Part shown: one piece after another, positions 45,356 to 53,723 of the stretch | Position numbering within the stretch: the first letter of the stretch is position 1 | Layout of the letters: each line of letters starts with the position of its first letter | Source: JACJVV01 sp047602755 | GTDB lineage: Archaea > Nanobdellota > Nanobdellia > Woesearchaeales > JACJVV01 | DNA length: 58,158 nt | Assembly: GCA_047602755.1 (NCBI GenBank) | Contig: JBLKOM010000009.1 | Location: 1-58,158 of the forward strand | Direction: 5' to 3' | The notes under the pieces: model-generated | What the model was told of the DNA's origin: nothing | What the model saw: the letters and a program-made list of their open reading frames with translations, nothing else | Databases searched by the model: none | Translations under genes and position numbers: made by a program

Positions 45356-46477
45356 TCATTTAATTATAGGTAATCTATATGTTTGATAATCTGTAGCATG
45401 TCCTGGTTTTGTGTAAACTAAATGCCACAAATCATTTTTTCCTACTCTGAATGATGCTGCACATATCAAGAAATAATAGTTCATCATTCTTTTAAATTCA
45501 TCAGGATGTTTGAAATTATGTTTGATACTATCCCAATTATCATTAAATCTTTGATTCCAATTCATTAGGGTTGTATCATAATATTCACCAAAAGCTTCAA
45601 AATCTCTTTCTTCAAAAATTCCTCTAACTGAATTATCAATTTGAACTCTTGAAGGAATTACTCCATGAGGGAATATATATTTATCAAGCCAGGGGTCAGT
45701 ACATTCTACAGATTCCATACTTCCAATAGTGTGTGTTAAGAAAATACCATCATTGTCAAGATTTTTATCAACAAGTTCCATGAATCCTCTAAAGTTCTTA
45801 GGCCCAACAGCTTCTAAAAAACCAATATTGTAAATTTTATTAAAAATGCCATCAATATCTCTATAGTCTGATAAAAAAAATCTTACCCTATCATGTGAAT
45901 TATGCTCTAATGCATAAATAATTTGATTAGGTGTATTTGAAACACCAGTAACTCTACATCCAAACATTTCTGATAAAATTCTTGCAGTCCCACCCCAACC
46001 ACAGCCAATATCAAGGACATTATCTTCTGGTTGAAGATGTAATTTTTCACCAACTATTTTTATTTTATCAAGTTGTGCTTGTGTTAAATCATCTGTATTT
46101 TGGAAATATGCACATGTATAAATCATGTTTTCATCTAAAAATGATTCAAAAAGATGATTTCCTGCATTATAATGTGTTTCATATAAATCAGGAGCATATT
46201 TTTTTGTTTGTAGATTGAGCAATACTGATCTGAGCCTTAATATGTTATCCGTAAGTGTACCAATAAATCTATTTTGTTCAATTTGTGCATTTAATATTTT
46301 TGCTACTAATACATCTAAATGAGGAGAATCCCATTTTCCTTCCATATATGATTCTCCAAAACCCAATGAACCTTTTAAGATAAAATCTCTATAAGCAGAT
46401 TTATTATCTATTATAATATCTTCTCCTAACTTTACTTCTGATTTTTCTAGTAGCTTATTAACTAATTTTTCCCACAT
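45356..46477 (-). CDS. Cyclopropane-fatty-acyl-phospholipid synthase-like methyltransferase
   Basis: This is a SAM-dependent enzyme of the CFA synthase/mycolic acid cyclopropane synthase family, which methylates double bonds in lipid chains. Visible are GSLGFGESYMEGKWDSPHLD, the THYNAGNHLFESFLDENMIYTCAYF block, LQPEDNVLDIGCGWGGTARILSE (SAM loop), GVSNTPNQ and IGFLEAVGPKNF. The length of 373 aa from ATG 46477 is typical; the longer TTG start is less likely. Archaeal lipids lack ester fatty acids, so the acceptor may be an unsaturated isoprenoid or a lipid taken from a host. Confidence 0.92.
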   Translation of the reverse strand: MWEKLVNKLLEKSEVKLGEDIIIDNKSAYRDFILKGSLGFGESYMEGKWDSPHLDVLVAKILNAQIEQNRFIGTLTDNILRLRSVLLNLQTKKYAPDLYETHYNAGNHLFESFLDENMIYTCAYFQNTDDLTQAQLDKIKIVGEKLHLQPEDNVLDIGCGWGGTARILSEMFGCRVTGVSNTPNQIIYALEHNSHDRVRFFLSDYRDIDGIFNKIYNIGFLEAVGPKNFRGFMELVDKNLDNDGIFLTHTIGSMESVECTDPWLDKYIFPHGVIPSRVQIDNSVRGIFEERDFEAFGEYYDTTLMNWNQRFNDNWDSIKHNFKHPDEFKRMMNYYFLICAASFRVGKNDLWHLVYTKPGHATDYQTYRLPIIK

Positions 46478-46534
46478 AAATATCAAATAAACAAGAATAA
46501 AAACTATATTATAAATCTAACTGATTTAATATTT

Positions 46535-46780
46535 CTACATTCCTAAAAACTTGAAAAGTTCATAAACCAAGAATAATGGCCATATTAAAGCTTTAAGCAC
46601 ACCCAAAACACCAATCCAAAATCCTGTTGCAGTTGAAATAAAGTATATAGCGGCACCAAGAGCACCTAAACCATAAAATGCTCCTCCACAATTCATATCT
46701 TTACAATCACAATCTTTACCTAACTTACAGCAATCATCTTCTTTTTTCTTTATAGATTTTACTTTTATTTGTTTTTTCAT
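46535..46780 (-). CDS. Small membrane protein with N-terminal Cys cluster
   Basis: The protein has 81 aa. The basic N-terminus contains DDCCKLGKDCDCKDMNCGG, with six cysteines that could bind metal, followed by two membrane segments (FYGLGALGAAIYFISTATGF and GVLGVLKALIWPLFLVYELF). The second half resembles a small membrane protein I associate with DPANN archaea. The function is unknown. It lies 57 nt upstream of the CFA-like gene on the same strand. Confidence 0.65.
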   Translation of the reverse strand: MKKQIKVKSIKKKEDDCCKLGKDCDCKDMNCGGAFYGLGALGAAIYFISTATGFWIGVLGVLKALIWPLFLVYELFKFLGM

Positions 46781-46835
46781 TTTTCCACCTATTTTTAATT
46801 AATATAATTTTTATATAATCAAACTATTAATCTTT

Positions 46836-47465
46836 TTATTTTTTATCTCCTGCAGTAAGAATTGCATCAACTAAATCATATGCAGCTTTACTTTTATCAC
46901 AAATCCGAGTCATAACATATCCAGAGACTGAGGTTGCTATTACATAACCTTCATTACCACCAAGCATTTCACCCATGGCTGAGGCAAAAAAAGTTGTTAC
47001 AAATGCATTTAAGAATATACCTGAATAATGTCTTTCTTTTTCCGGTTCAAGAACAGTACCTGTATATGTCATTAAACCAGAATGTATTGTTGTATAAATA
47101 GATAAGAAAAAAGGTGCTAAAAACTTTGCTCCAAATGCTAATTCTTCATAACCTTGCGGAATTTCTTCATTTACTAAAAAAAATTTCATACTTGGAACCT
47201 TATCTATAATGTAATAATGAAATAATCCTAATCCAATTGTTTCACCAATATAGCATAGTTCTGTTTTATATTTATTAACAGTTCTTTGAATTATAGAAGA
47301 AAGTGAGTTAGTTTTCTTTCTTTTTTGTATATCTCTATTAATTTCATCTAAATCTTTATTGCCTTTAGTTAGTCTAATAGTTCTTTTTCTTTCATTTGAA
47401 GTATTTCCTGATAATTCTTCAAACATTGTTTCTAGTTCTTCTTCAAAATTCTTTTCTTGCTTCAT
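46836..47465 (-). CDS. Membrane protein, paralogue A of a three-member family
   Basis: This 209-aa protein has an acidic, coiled-coil-like N-terminus, then 4-5 membrane helices. It shares a layout and motifs with the proteins at 52049-52645 and 52656-53237: a first helix with GLFHYYIIDKVPSMKFF, a middle TTIHSGLMTYTGTVLE helix, and a last pair GNEGYVIATSVSGYVMTRICD. I do not recognise the family. Helices are short and polar residues (His, Tyr) recur at the same sites, so it may be a channel- or enzyme-like membrane protein. Confidence 0.65.
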   Translation of the reverse strand: MKQEKNFEEELETMFEELSGNTSNERKRTIRLTKGNKDLDEINRDIQKRKKTNSLSSIIQRTVNKYKTELCYIGETIGLGLFHYYIIDKVPSMKFFLVNEEIPQGYEELAFGAKFLAPFFLSIYTTIHSGLMTYTGTVLEPEKERHYSGIFLNAFVTTFFASAMGEMLGGNEGYVIATSVSGYVMTRICDKSKAAYDLVDAILTAGDKK

Positions 47466-47576
47466 ATTACTTCAAACCATGTAGTTATTTATGAATTTAA
47501 AATAATATTGGTTATTTCTAAGCAAATGTTAGACAAAAGAAGGAATTTATTTAAATAGGTTAAAAAATATTGGTTT

Positions 47577-48269
47577 ATGCCAAAAAAAAGCACAGTTAAA
47601 ATCTTTAATACTATATCAAATAGATATGATATAATGAATAAACTAATCACTTTTGGGTTAGATATAAAATGGCGTAAAAAGGTATCTTATTATGCATTGA
47701 AAAATAATCCAGCAAGAGTATTAGATTTAGCAACTGGCACTGCAGATCTTGCATTAGAATTAACAAAAATAAATTCAACAATTAAAGTTTATGCTGTAGA
47801 TCCTTCTAAAAAAATGCTAGAAATTGCACTAAAAAAGATATTAAAAAATAAAAAAGAGAATCAAATAAAAATAATCAAGTCTAATTCGGAAAAACTTCCA
47901 TTTAAATCAAATTATTTTAATACTATAACAATCTCGTTTGGAATAAGAAATTTTAGCAATATACATCAGAGTTTATCTGAGATTTATCGTGTTTTAAATA
48001 AGAATGGTAATTTAGTGATATTAGAAACAGCAATTCCAACTAATATTATTTCAAAAATATTTTACAAAATTTATATTAGCACTTGGTTTAGATTAATTGC
48101 TTTTATCTTTTCAAATAATTATAAAGCGTATTCATATCTTATTAATTCATCACAAAAATTTCCTTATGATGAAGCATTTATTAATATTTTAAATAAAAAA
48201 TTTAGTAATTCTACTTTCTACAAATTATTTCCAGGAGTAGCAACCATTTATTTCTGCACAAAAAAATAA
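47577..48269 (+). CDS. UbiE/MenG-type C-methyltransferase
   Basis: This is a SAM-dependent methyltransferase of the ubiquinone/menaquinone biosynthesis family. FNTISNRYDIMNKLITFGLDIKWRKK at the N-terminus is the hallmark of UbiE, followed by RVLDLATGTADLALELT (SAM loop), AVDPSKKMLEIA, SNSEKLPFKSNYFNTITISFGIRNF and GNLVILETAIP. The length of 230 aa is normal. In bacteria it methylates demethylmenaquinone. No other quinone genes are in the window, so a quinone product or a reassigned role (e.g. another isoprenoid-linked ring) is open. Confidence 0.9.
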   Translation: MPKKSTVKIFNTISNRYDIMNKLITFGLDIKWRKKVSYYALKNNPARVLDLATGTADLALELTKINSTIKVYAVDPSKKMLEIALKKILKNKKENQIKIIKSNSEKLPFKSNYFNTITISFGIRNFSNIHQSLSEIYRVLNKNGNLVILETAIPTNIISKIFYKIYISTWFRLIAFIFSNNYKAYSYLINSSQKFPYDEAFINILNKKFSNSTFYKLFPGVATIYFCTKK

Positions 48270-48365
48270 TTATATTAATTATATGTGATGAGTATATGTC
48301 GTAGCATTTTAAGAAATCAAAACAAAGCATAAATTTTTATATGATTTGATTTTTTTATTATAATT

Positions 48366-49091
48366 ATGAATAATCACATATGTATTGCAACAGGTGCCTT
48401 TCACACATGGACTAAAAATATTAATCCTAATTCACATATTGATATAGCAAGAAAGTTTGATGTTGATGGTGCAGAAATAACTTTAGGTTTCAAAGAAAAT
48501 TTATTTAATCTAAAACTTTCTGCTAGGAATCTAACTTGGCTTAAGAAAAAAAAGTATGTTAGCATTCATGCGCCATTTAACCTTCCATGGAATTCAACTA
48601 ATATGGATGATCTTAAGAGACAATTAAAATTAATAGAATTATTATATAAAAGAGTAAATGCTAAAACAGTAGTTATACATCCACAAGACCTATTACCTCC
48701 AAAGTTATTAAATAGATATAAATTTCATGTGTCAACTGAGAATATGGAACCAAAATGTAAAGTGTCTTATTCAGACATTAAAACAATTTTCAAATATTTT
48801 CCAAAAGCAGGTTTATGTTTAGATGCAGCTCATACATATTTATATTCAAAAGATGAAACAAAAAAGATTATTAAATTATTTAAAAATAAAATATCACAAA
48901 TACATTTAAGTGGAACATATAAAAAAAAAGAGCATAAATCATTATTAAATTGTACTGATAATTTTTATTACTCTATAAAACCATTAAAGAAATTGACTTG
49001 TCCAATAATAATTGAAGAAGATATAAAATTTACACGCTCTATAAAAAAAGTTGAAAAAGAAATAAAATTTGTTAGGGAATTCTTATCTTGA
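48366..49091 (+). CDS. Xylose isomerase-like TIM-barrel protein
   Basis: The fold matches the AP endonuclease 2/sugar isomerase TIM barrel: a strand at ICIATGAFH, FDVDGAEITLGF, YVSIHAPFNLPW, AKTVVIHPQDL, FHVSTENME, AGLCLDAAHTY, ISQIHLSGTYK and CPIIIEEDI. Metal ligands (Glu, His, Asp, Glu) can be placed at these strand ends. The length of 241 aa is short for an endonuclease IV but fits sugar-phosphate isomerase relatives. The substrate is unknown. It is preceded by TTTTTATATGA about 25-30 nt before the start and is convergent with metK. Confidence 0.75.
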   Translation: MNNHICIATGAFHTWTKNINPNSHIDIARKFDVDGAEITLGFKENLFNLKLSARNLTWLKKKKYVSIHAPFNLPWNSTNMDDLKRQLKLIELLYKRVNAKTVVIHPQDLLPPKLLNRYKFHVSTENMEPKCKVSYSDIKTIFKYFPKAGLCLDAAHTYLYSKDETKKIIKLFKNKISQIHLSGTYKKKEHKSLLNCTDNFYYSIKPLKKLTCPIIIEEDIKFTRSIKKVEKEIKFVREFLS

Positions 49092-49112
49092 AATAAAAAA
49101 ATTTTTACTGTT

Positions 49113-50285
49113 TCAAATTCCTGCTTCTTTTTTAATAAGTTCTGCTTTATCTGTTTTTTCCCAATTAAAATCTTCATCTTCTCGACCAAAATGTCCATAT
49201 GATGCAGTTTTTTGAAAAATCGGTCTTTTAAGATTTAACTGATTTATAATTTCTTTTGGTTTAAGAGGAAAATGCTTTCTTATTAATTCAACTATCCTCT
49301 CATCAGGGATTTTACCAGTTCCAAATGTGTCTACATAAACTCCCATTGGTTCTGCTACACCTATTGCATATGACAGTTGAACCTCACATCTTTTAGCAAT
49401 TTTTGCAGCTACAATATTTTTTGCAATATATCTACATGCATAAGCTGCACTACGATCTACTTTTGAAGGATCTTTTCCAGAAAATGCTCCTCCACCATGT
49501 CTTCCCATTCCACCATATGTATCAACTATTATTTTTCTACCTGTTAAACCAGTATCACCCTCTGGTCCACCAATAATGAATTTTCCTGTTGAATTAATAT
49601 GTATTTTTGTGTTACCATCATAATAATCTCCTAAGATAGGTAATATTACTTTTTCTTTGATTTGTTTTCTTAATTCAATATCAGGTGTACTTGCTAAATG
49701 TTGTTGTGCTATTACTACAGCTTCAACTCTTTTTGGAACTCCATCATTGTATTCAACAGTAACTTGGGACTTACCATCAGGACCTAAACCTTTAATAATA
49801 TCCTTTTTTCTTAGTTCAGCTAATTTTTGTGTAAGTTGATGTGCAAGCATGATTGGAAGTGGCATTAGTTGGGGAGTTTCATCACATGCAAATCCAAACA
49901 TCATACCTTGGTCTCCAGCACCTTGTTCTTCTGAAGTTTTACCTTCAACTTTTATTTCATCAACCCCTTGAGCAATATCTGGACTCTGTTCATGTATTGC
50001 TACCCAAACACCTGCATCATCACAATCAATACCAAATTCAGGATCAGTATAACCTATCTCACGTAAAACATTTCTTACAATCTTCTGTACATCTGCATAT
50101 CCTTTTGTTGTAACTTCACCAGCCACATGAACACTACCAGTTGTAACCAAAGTTTCAACAGCAACTCTACTATTAGGGTCTTGTTTTATTAATTCATCTA
50201 AAATACCATCAGATACTTGATCACAAACTTTATCAGGATGACCTTCAGTAACACTCTCGGATGTAAAAAAATTTTTACCTTTCAT
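49113..50285 (-). CDS. metK: S-adenosylmethionine synthetase, bacterial type
   Basis: This makes SAM from Met and ATP. FTSESVTEGHPDKVCDQVSDG, VHVAGEVTTKGYAD, GAGDQGMMFGFACDETP, GPDGKSQVTVEY and YGGMGRHGGGAFSGKDPSKVDRSAAY are bacterial/eukaryotic MetK signatures; the typical archaeal MAT family looks different. The length of 390 aa from ATG 50285 is normal. A strong GGAGGGG site 5 nt upstream fixes this start over the in-frame upstream codon. SAM is the cosubstrate of several window enzymes (TYW1, Dph2, HxsB-like, CFA-like, UbiE). Confidence 0.96.
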   Translation of the reverse strand: MKGKNFFTSESVTEGHPDKVCDQVSDGILDELIKQDPNSRVAVETLVTTGSVHVAGEVTTKGYADVQKIVRNVLREIGYTDPEFGIDCDDAGVWVAIHEQSPDIAQGVDEIKVEGKTSEEQGAGDQGMMFGFACDETPQLMPLPIMLAHQLTQKLAELRKKDIIKGLGPDGKSQVTVEYNDGVPKRVEAVVIAQQHLASTPDIELRKQIKEKVILPILGDYYDGNTKIHINSTGKFIIGGPEGDTGLTGRKIIVDTYGGMGRHGGGAFSGKDPSKVDRSAAYACRYIAKNIVAAKIAKRCEVQLSYAIGVAEPMGVYVDTFGTGKIPDERIVELIRKHFPLKPKEIINQLNLKRPIFQKTASYGHFGREDEDFNWEKTDKAELIKKEAGI

Positions 50286-50290
50286 ATTAT

Positions 50291-50297
50291 CCCCTCC
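50291..50297 (-). promoter_or_regulatory. Shine-Dalgarno site of metK
   Basis: GGAGGGG on the minus strand, 5 nt before the ATG, with a TATA-like CTTATATAAAT about 45 nt before the ATG (50321-50331). The gap leaves a short leader holding the ribosome site, unlike most genes here, which appear leaderless. Confidence 0.6.
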
Positions 50298-50400
50298 ATA
50301 TAAATTTATCAAATACTTTTATTTATATAAGCTTCTATTTTCTGTTTTATGTTAATGATTATTGATATTCAATTAGTTATATAAATTAGTAATCGCAAAT

Positions 50401-50409
50401 CTTATAAAT
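50401..50409 (+). promoter_or_regulatory. TATA box of the 50431 gene
   Basis: CTTATAAAT lies 22-30 nt before the ATG at 50431. Confidence 0.55.
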
Positions 50410-50430
50410 GTCTTAATTTCGTTTAATGTA

Positions 50431-51078
50431 ATGCGAAAAAAAAAAGCTGCAATACAACTATCCATGAGTTTTTTAGTAATGTTAATAATAGCAATAGTTG
50501 TTTTTGTTTTATCAGTAATCTTTCTGGGGCACTTCTTTATACAAGCTTCAGATTTAAAACTAAGACTAGATGAGCAAACAAGAATGCAAATCGAAACATT
50601 ACTAGCAGGAAATACTCGTGTGGCTATTCCAATTGATACAAGAACAGTAAGAGGTGGAAATACAGCAGATTTTGCAGTAGGTATTAAAAATACGCTTCCT
50701 GAGCCATATTTTAAGGTAGATATTGATCCAATGGCAGTGAAATTTATACCAATAGAAGATAGAAATAGGTTGATAGATGTTTCTTGTGCTGATGGTCTTT
50801 GTTATATACAAAGTTATGGTGGTGGTTCAGGTGAACAAAGGTATGATAGTTCAAAGCCAGCAATACAATATTTAGTTGGAAATAATGGTGAGAGAAAAAT
50901 AGAAATGAATAGGGACTCAATAATTCTTGTAGCTGCACAACCATTAAGAGGGGCACCTGCTGGTCATTATATATTTACATTAAGAGTTTGTAACGGTGAA
51001 CATGATTTTCCTACAAGTTGTACAGCAGCAAATACATATGACAATACTGTACATAAAATTCATGTTATCAATCGATAA
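50431..51078 (+). CDS. Membrane-anchored exported protein, 215 aa
   Basis: The basic start MRKKKAAIQLSM is followed by one hydrophobic helix (FLVMLIIAIVVFVLSVIFLG), an arrangement like class III (pilin-type) or DPANN surface anchors. The 170-residue extracytoplasmic part is beta-like, with two cysteine pairs (SCADGLCYI; RVCNGEHDFPTSC). No catalytic motif is visible. It could be a pilus-related or cell-surface protein; the exact family is not recognised. Its own TATA box is present. Confidence 0.65.
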   Translation: MRKKKAAIQLSMSFLVMLIIAIVVFVLSVIFLGHFFIQASDLKLRLDEQTRMQIETLLAGNTRVAIPIDTRTVRGGNTADFAVGIKNTLPEPYFKVDIDPMAVKFIPIEDRNRLIDVSCADGLCYIQSYGGGSGEQRYDSSKPAIQYLVGNNGERKIEMNRDSIILVAAQPLRGAPAGHYIFTLRVCNGEHDFPTSCTAANTYDNTVHKIHVINR

Positions 51079-51196
51079 TTTAAGAAATAAATTCTTTAGA
51101 ATTATAATATATCTATTCTTATAAATTATATTATTATAAATTTTTATTAGAAATGGTAATAATAATAGATAAAATAAATAAAAAAATATTTTAATT

Positions 51197-51964
51197 TTAT
51201 TTCTTGATATCTTTAGCAATATCAATAATTGCATTAAAGCTTTCTGCTTTAAGTGAAGCACCCCCTATTAGTCCTCCATCAATGTCTGATTGCTCAAGTA
51301 ATTCTTTTGCATTTTCTGGTTTTAAGCTTCCACCATATAATATTCTTATCTGGTTTGCAATTTCATCATTATATAATTCTGAGATTTTTGCTCTACAAAA
51401 ATGATGTGCTTGTTGTGCTTGTTCTGGTGTTGCAACTTTCCCAGTACCTATTGCCCAAACTGGTTCATATGCAATAATAATATTTTTGATTTGATCTTTA
51501 TCTACACCTTTTAATGCTTCTGTCAATTGAACTTCAAGAACAATATCTGTTTTATTTGCTTCTCTTTCTTCAATTAATTCTCCAATACATAAAATAACTT
51601 TTAGTCCATATTTCAAAGCGCTTAATACTTTTTCTCTAATTAATGCATCATCTTCTTTAAAGATATGCCGTCTTTCAGAATGCCCAAGAATAACATAATT
51701 TACATTAATGTCTTTTAACATTGTAGGAGAAATTTCTCCAGTAAAAGCTCCAGATTCTTCATAATGCATATTTTGTGCTGCAACTAATATATTACTATTA
51801 CTATTATTATTATTATTATTATTAACAATAGGATATAATGATACAAATGTTGGAGAAACAAGAATATCAATATTGTCATTTGTTTTTATATCATTTATTA
51901 ATTTAATACTATCAGAAACACCATTGTTCATTTTCCAATTTCCTGCAATCATAATTTTTCTCAT
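51197..51964 (-). CDS. tpiA: Triose-phosphate isomerase, bacterial type
   Basis: This enzyme interconverts DHAP and glyceraldehyde-3-phosphate. AGNWKMN (catalytic Lys), MHYEESGAFTGEISP, YVILGHSERRHIF (catalytic His) and IIAYEPVWAIGTGKVATPEQA (catalytic Glu) are complete, and ILYGGSLKPENAKEL and DGGLIGGASL form the phosphate site. The length of 255 aa is of the bacterial/eukaryotic form, whereas typical archaeal TIM is about 225. A loop after the second strand is expanded to NNNNNNNSNSN. It is preceded by AGGTGAAGA as ribosome site. Confidence 0.95.
   Translation of the reverse strand: MRKIMIAGNWKMNNGVSDSIKLINDIKTNDNIDILVSPTFVSLYPIVNNNNNNNSNSNILVAAQNMHYEESGAFTGEISPTMLKDINVNYVILGHSERRHIFKEDDALIREKVLSALKYGLKVILCIGELIEEREANKTDIVLEVQLTEALKGVDKDQIKNIIIAYEPVWAIGTGKVATPEQAQQAHHFCRAKISELYNDEIANQIRILYGGSLKPENAKELLEQSDIDGGLIGGASLKAESFNAIIDIAKDIKK
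51789..51824. repeat. ATT microsatellite inside tpiA
   Basis: A run of ATT/ACT triplets (antisense AAT/AGT) encodes the Asn/Ser tract in TpiA. Its triplet unit keeps the frame, so slippage would change loop length without breaking the gene. Confidence 0.7.
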
Positions 51965-52048
51965 AATTCTTCACCTAAATATCTAATAAAGAGTTTATTT
52001 TAAAAGATTTCGGAAATGAACATGTTATTCAAAGAAGAAATGATTAAA

Positions 52049-52645
52049 TTAATGAAACAATTGATCTCGATCGATAGAAAGTGTTGTTAGAAAAACCGCA
52101 AAAGTTGTTGCAGCAGCATATAATGCTGGTCCACCATATTTATTGCTTAATTCTGCAGCCCCAAAAGCCATTATAGTAGAAAAAAATGGTGTTGATATAT
52201 TTCTATATTTGTTATCAATTAGCTTTCCCGTGATAGACATTATTTTTGAACCTATAAAGGCACATGCAGGTAAGAAATATGGTGTAATTTTATCAATTAA
52301 TTCAGAGGGATTAGCAATATTTTCTCTGAAGCCTTCTTCCATTACTGTTTCTAAAGGAGGATATTGTAAACTAGGGTATCTATTAATCATATAGTAATGA
52401 GCTAGTCCCATAATTATTGTTTCTCCCAAGTAAAGCATTGCTACTAATCCCGTCTTTTTTGGTATAAACGCATCATAATCAAATTTACTAAGAAAAGGAT
52501 CGTTATCATGTTTTTTTAATCTTTGTAATTCAGATTCTAAGAATTCTAAATTTTCAAGTAATTCCTCTTTTTTATCTGGTCTGGAGTTTATTTCATCTAA
52601 AATTTCAGTAATCATTTGTTCGACATTTTTTGGATCATTATTCAT
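52049..52645 (-). CDS. Membrane protein, paralogue B of a three-member family
   Basis: The N-terminal 65 residues are charged and helical (VEQMITEILDEINSRPDKKEELL). Membrane helices include LGETIIMGLAHYYMINRYPSL, PYFLPACAFIGSKIMSITGKLI, FFSTIMAFGAAELSNKYGG and a C-terminal GPALYAAATTFAVFLTTLSI. These align in order with paralogues at 46836 and 52656 (MGLAHYY, TGKLID, final polar helix). The ATG at 52645 avoids overlap with the preceding gene, 10 nt away on the same strand. Function unknown. Confidence 0.65.
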   Translation of the reverse strand: MNNDPKNVEQMITEILDEINSRPDKKEELLENLEFLESELQRLKKHDNDPFLSKFDYDAFIPKKTGLVAMLYLGETIIMGLAHYYMINRYPSLQYPPLETVMEEGFRENIANPSELIDKITPYFLPACAFIGSKIMSITGKLIDNKYRNISTPFFSTIMAFGAAELSNKYGGPALYAAATTFAVFLTTLSIDRDQLFH

Positions 52646-52655
52646 TTTTCTACTC

Positions 52656-53237
52656 TCACTTTTGAATCTGAAAAAACTTTTTAGGTTGATCTTGGAGATA
52701 ATCACATAATGAAACTGATAAATATATAGCCATGGATGTTCCTACTAAGTATCCTGCTTCTTGCCCAAATAAATATCCTATCCCTGCACCAACTACGCTT
52801 GTTATGGCTGATAGTCCAGCACCTTGATATGATTTGCTCTTCCTCATCATTATTACTTTCTCTGTATATGTCATTGTAGCTGCTGTAATTGCTGCTGTAA
52901 TTGGTAAAAAAAAAGGGTTTATCATAGTATACTCAATTGGTTCTCCTCTGTAATTTTCACCTGGTATCCCCCAAAGTAATTTCAGAAAGGGATAAGATTC
53001 TGTTGCAACTCGATGAAAAACTGTATAAGCACTTAATTGAGCTATATAAGCAACCGGCACCCATTTTTTTCTTCTTTGCTTTTTTTGTATTATTTTCTTC
53101 TCGAATTTCATTTCTTCTATTTTATTTTGTACTCTTAAAAGCTCTTTTTCAATTTGTTCTTCAGACATAGCTGCATTTGACAATTCATCAGCACATTCTT
53201 GAATCATATCTTCTATATTCTTCTCATTTCTTTGCAT
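52656..53237 (-). CDS. Membrane protein, paralogue C of a three-member family
   Basis: This protein of 193 aa has the same plan: a charged coiled-coil N-terminus (IEDMIQECADELSN, EQIEKELLRVQNKIEEMKF), then AYIAQLSAYTVFHRVATESYPFLKLL, AITAATMTYTEKVIMM, LSAITSVVGAGIGYLFGQEAGYLVGTSMAIYLSVSLCDYL. The FHxxxxxxYPxLK and TYTxK motifs recur in the two relatives. It is transcribed together with paralogue B. I cannot name the family. Confidence 0.65.
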   Translation of the reverse strand: MQRNEKNIEDMIQECADELSNAAMSEEQIEKELLRVQNKIEEMKFEKKIIQKKQRRKKWVPVAYIAQLSAYTVFHRVATESYPFLKLLWGIPGENYRGEPIEYTMINPFFLPITAAITAATMTYTEKVIMMRKSKSYQGAGLSAITSVVGAGIGYLFGQEAGYLVGTSMAIYLSVSLCDYLQDQPKKFFQIQK

Positions 53238-53390
53238 AATTATTAGAATTCGTTTTCTTTTAAATATTTATTGCTAATAAGGAGTAACATATATTTCTTA
53301 GGATAGTATTAAGAAAAGTTTTAATAAATATATAATTAAATACACTGAGGAAAACAAAAAAACTATAAACTAAATAATATTATAACTATT

Positions 53391-53717
53391 ATGAAGTATT
53401 ATATTTACCGAATTAAGTATAAAGATTATCTTAAAATCAGGCAAACTGATATAATTGACAATAAATTAGATAATCTAATGATTCAGGATGGTTCTAAAGT
53501 AATAATTATTGTTTCACAGTCAATGGTAGTTATTGGTGCTTATCATTATGTTTTAAGTTCTAATAGATTTGTTAGAGATAAAGAGATAAATACTGTTATA
53601 ACTAAATTTTATGAGAAATTACCTATGGTTGAGTTTGTAGATGAATCAACATATAGGATGTTTAGTAAAAGGTTACGTGAAATTGATGAACAAAACTTTA
53701 ATGCATTTTGTTCTTAA
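53391..53717 (+). CDS. Hypothetical protein, 108 aa
   Basis: I do not recognise this protein. It is a small soluble protein with a beta-rich start (MKYYIYRIKYKDYLKIRQTD), a hydrophobic strand KVIIIVSQSMVVIGAYHYVL, and a helical C-terminus rich in Arg/Lys/Glu. The near-continuous basic/aromatic mixture and short size could suit a nucleic-acid- or membrane-associated protein, but there is no motif. It ends 6 nt before the convergent Cys-rich operon. Confidence 0.55.
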   Translation: MKYYIYRIKYKDYLKIRQTDIIDNKLDNLMIQDGSKVIIIVSQSMVVIGAYHYVLSSNRFVRDKEINTVITKFYEKLPMVEFVDESTYRMFSKRLREIDEQNFNAFCS

Positions 53718-53723
53718 TTGTTT

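Noticed and set aside
49853..50113. 86-residue Leu/His-rich ORF antisense to metK
   Set aside because: Composition is typical of the reverse frame of a Gln/Glu/Val-rich gene; overlapped fully by metK.
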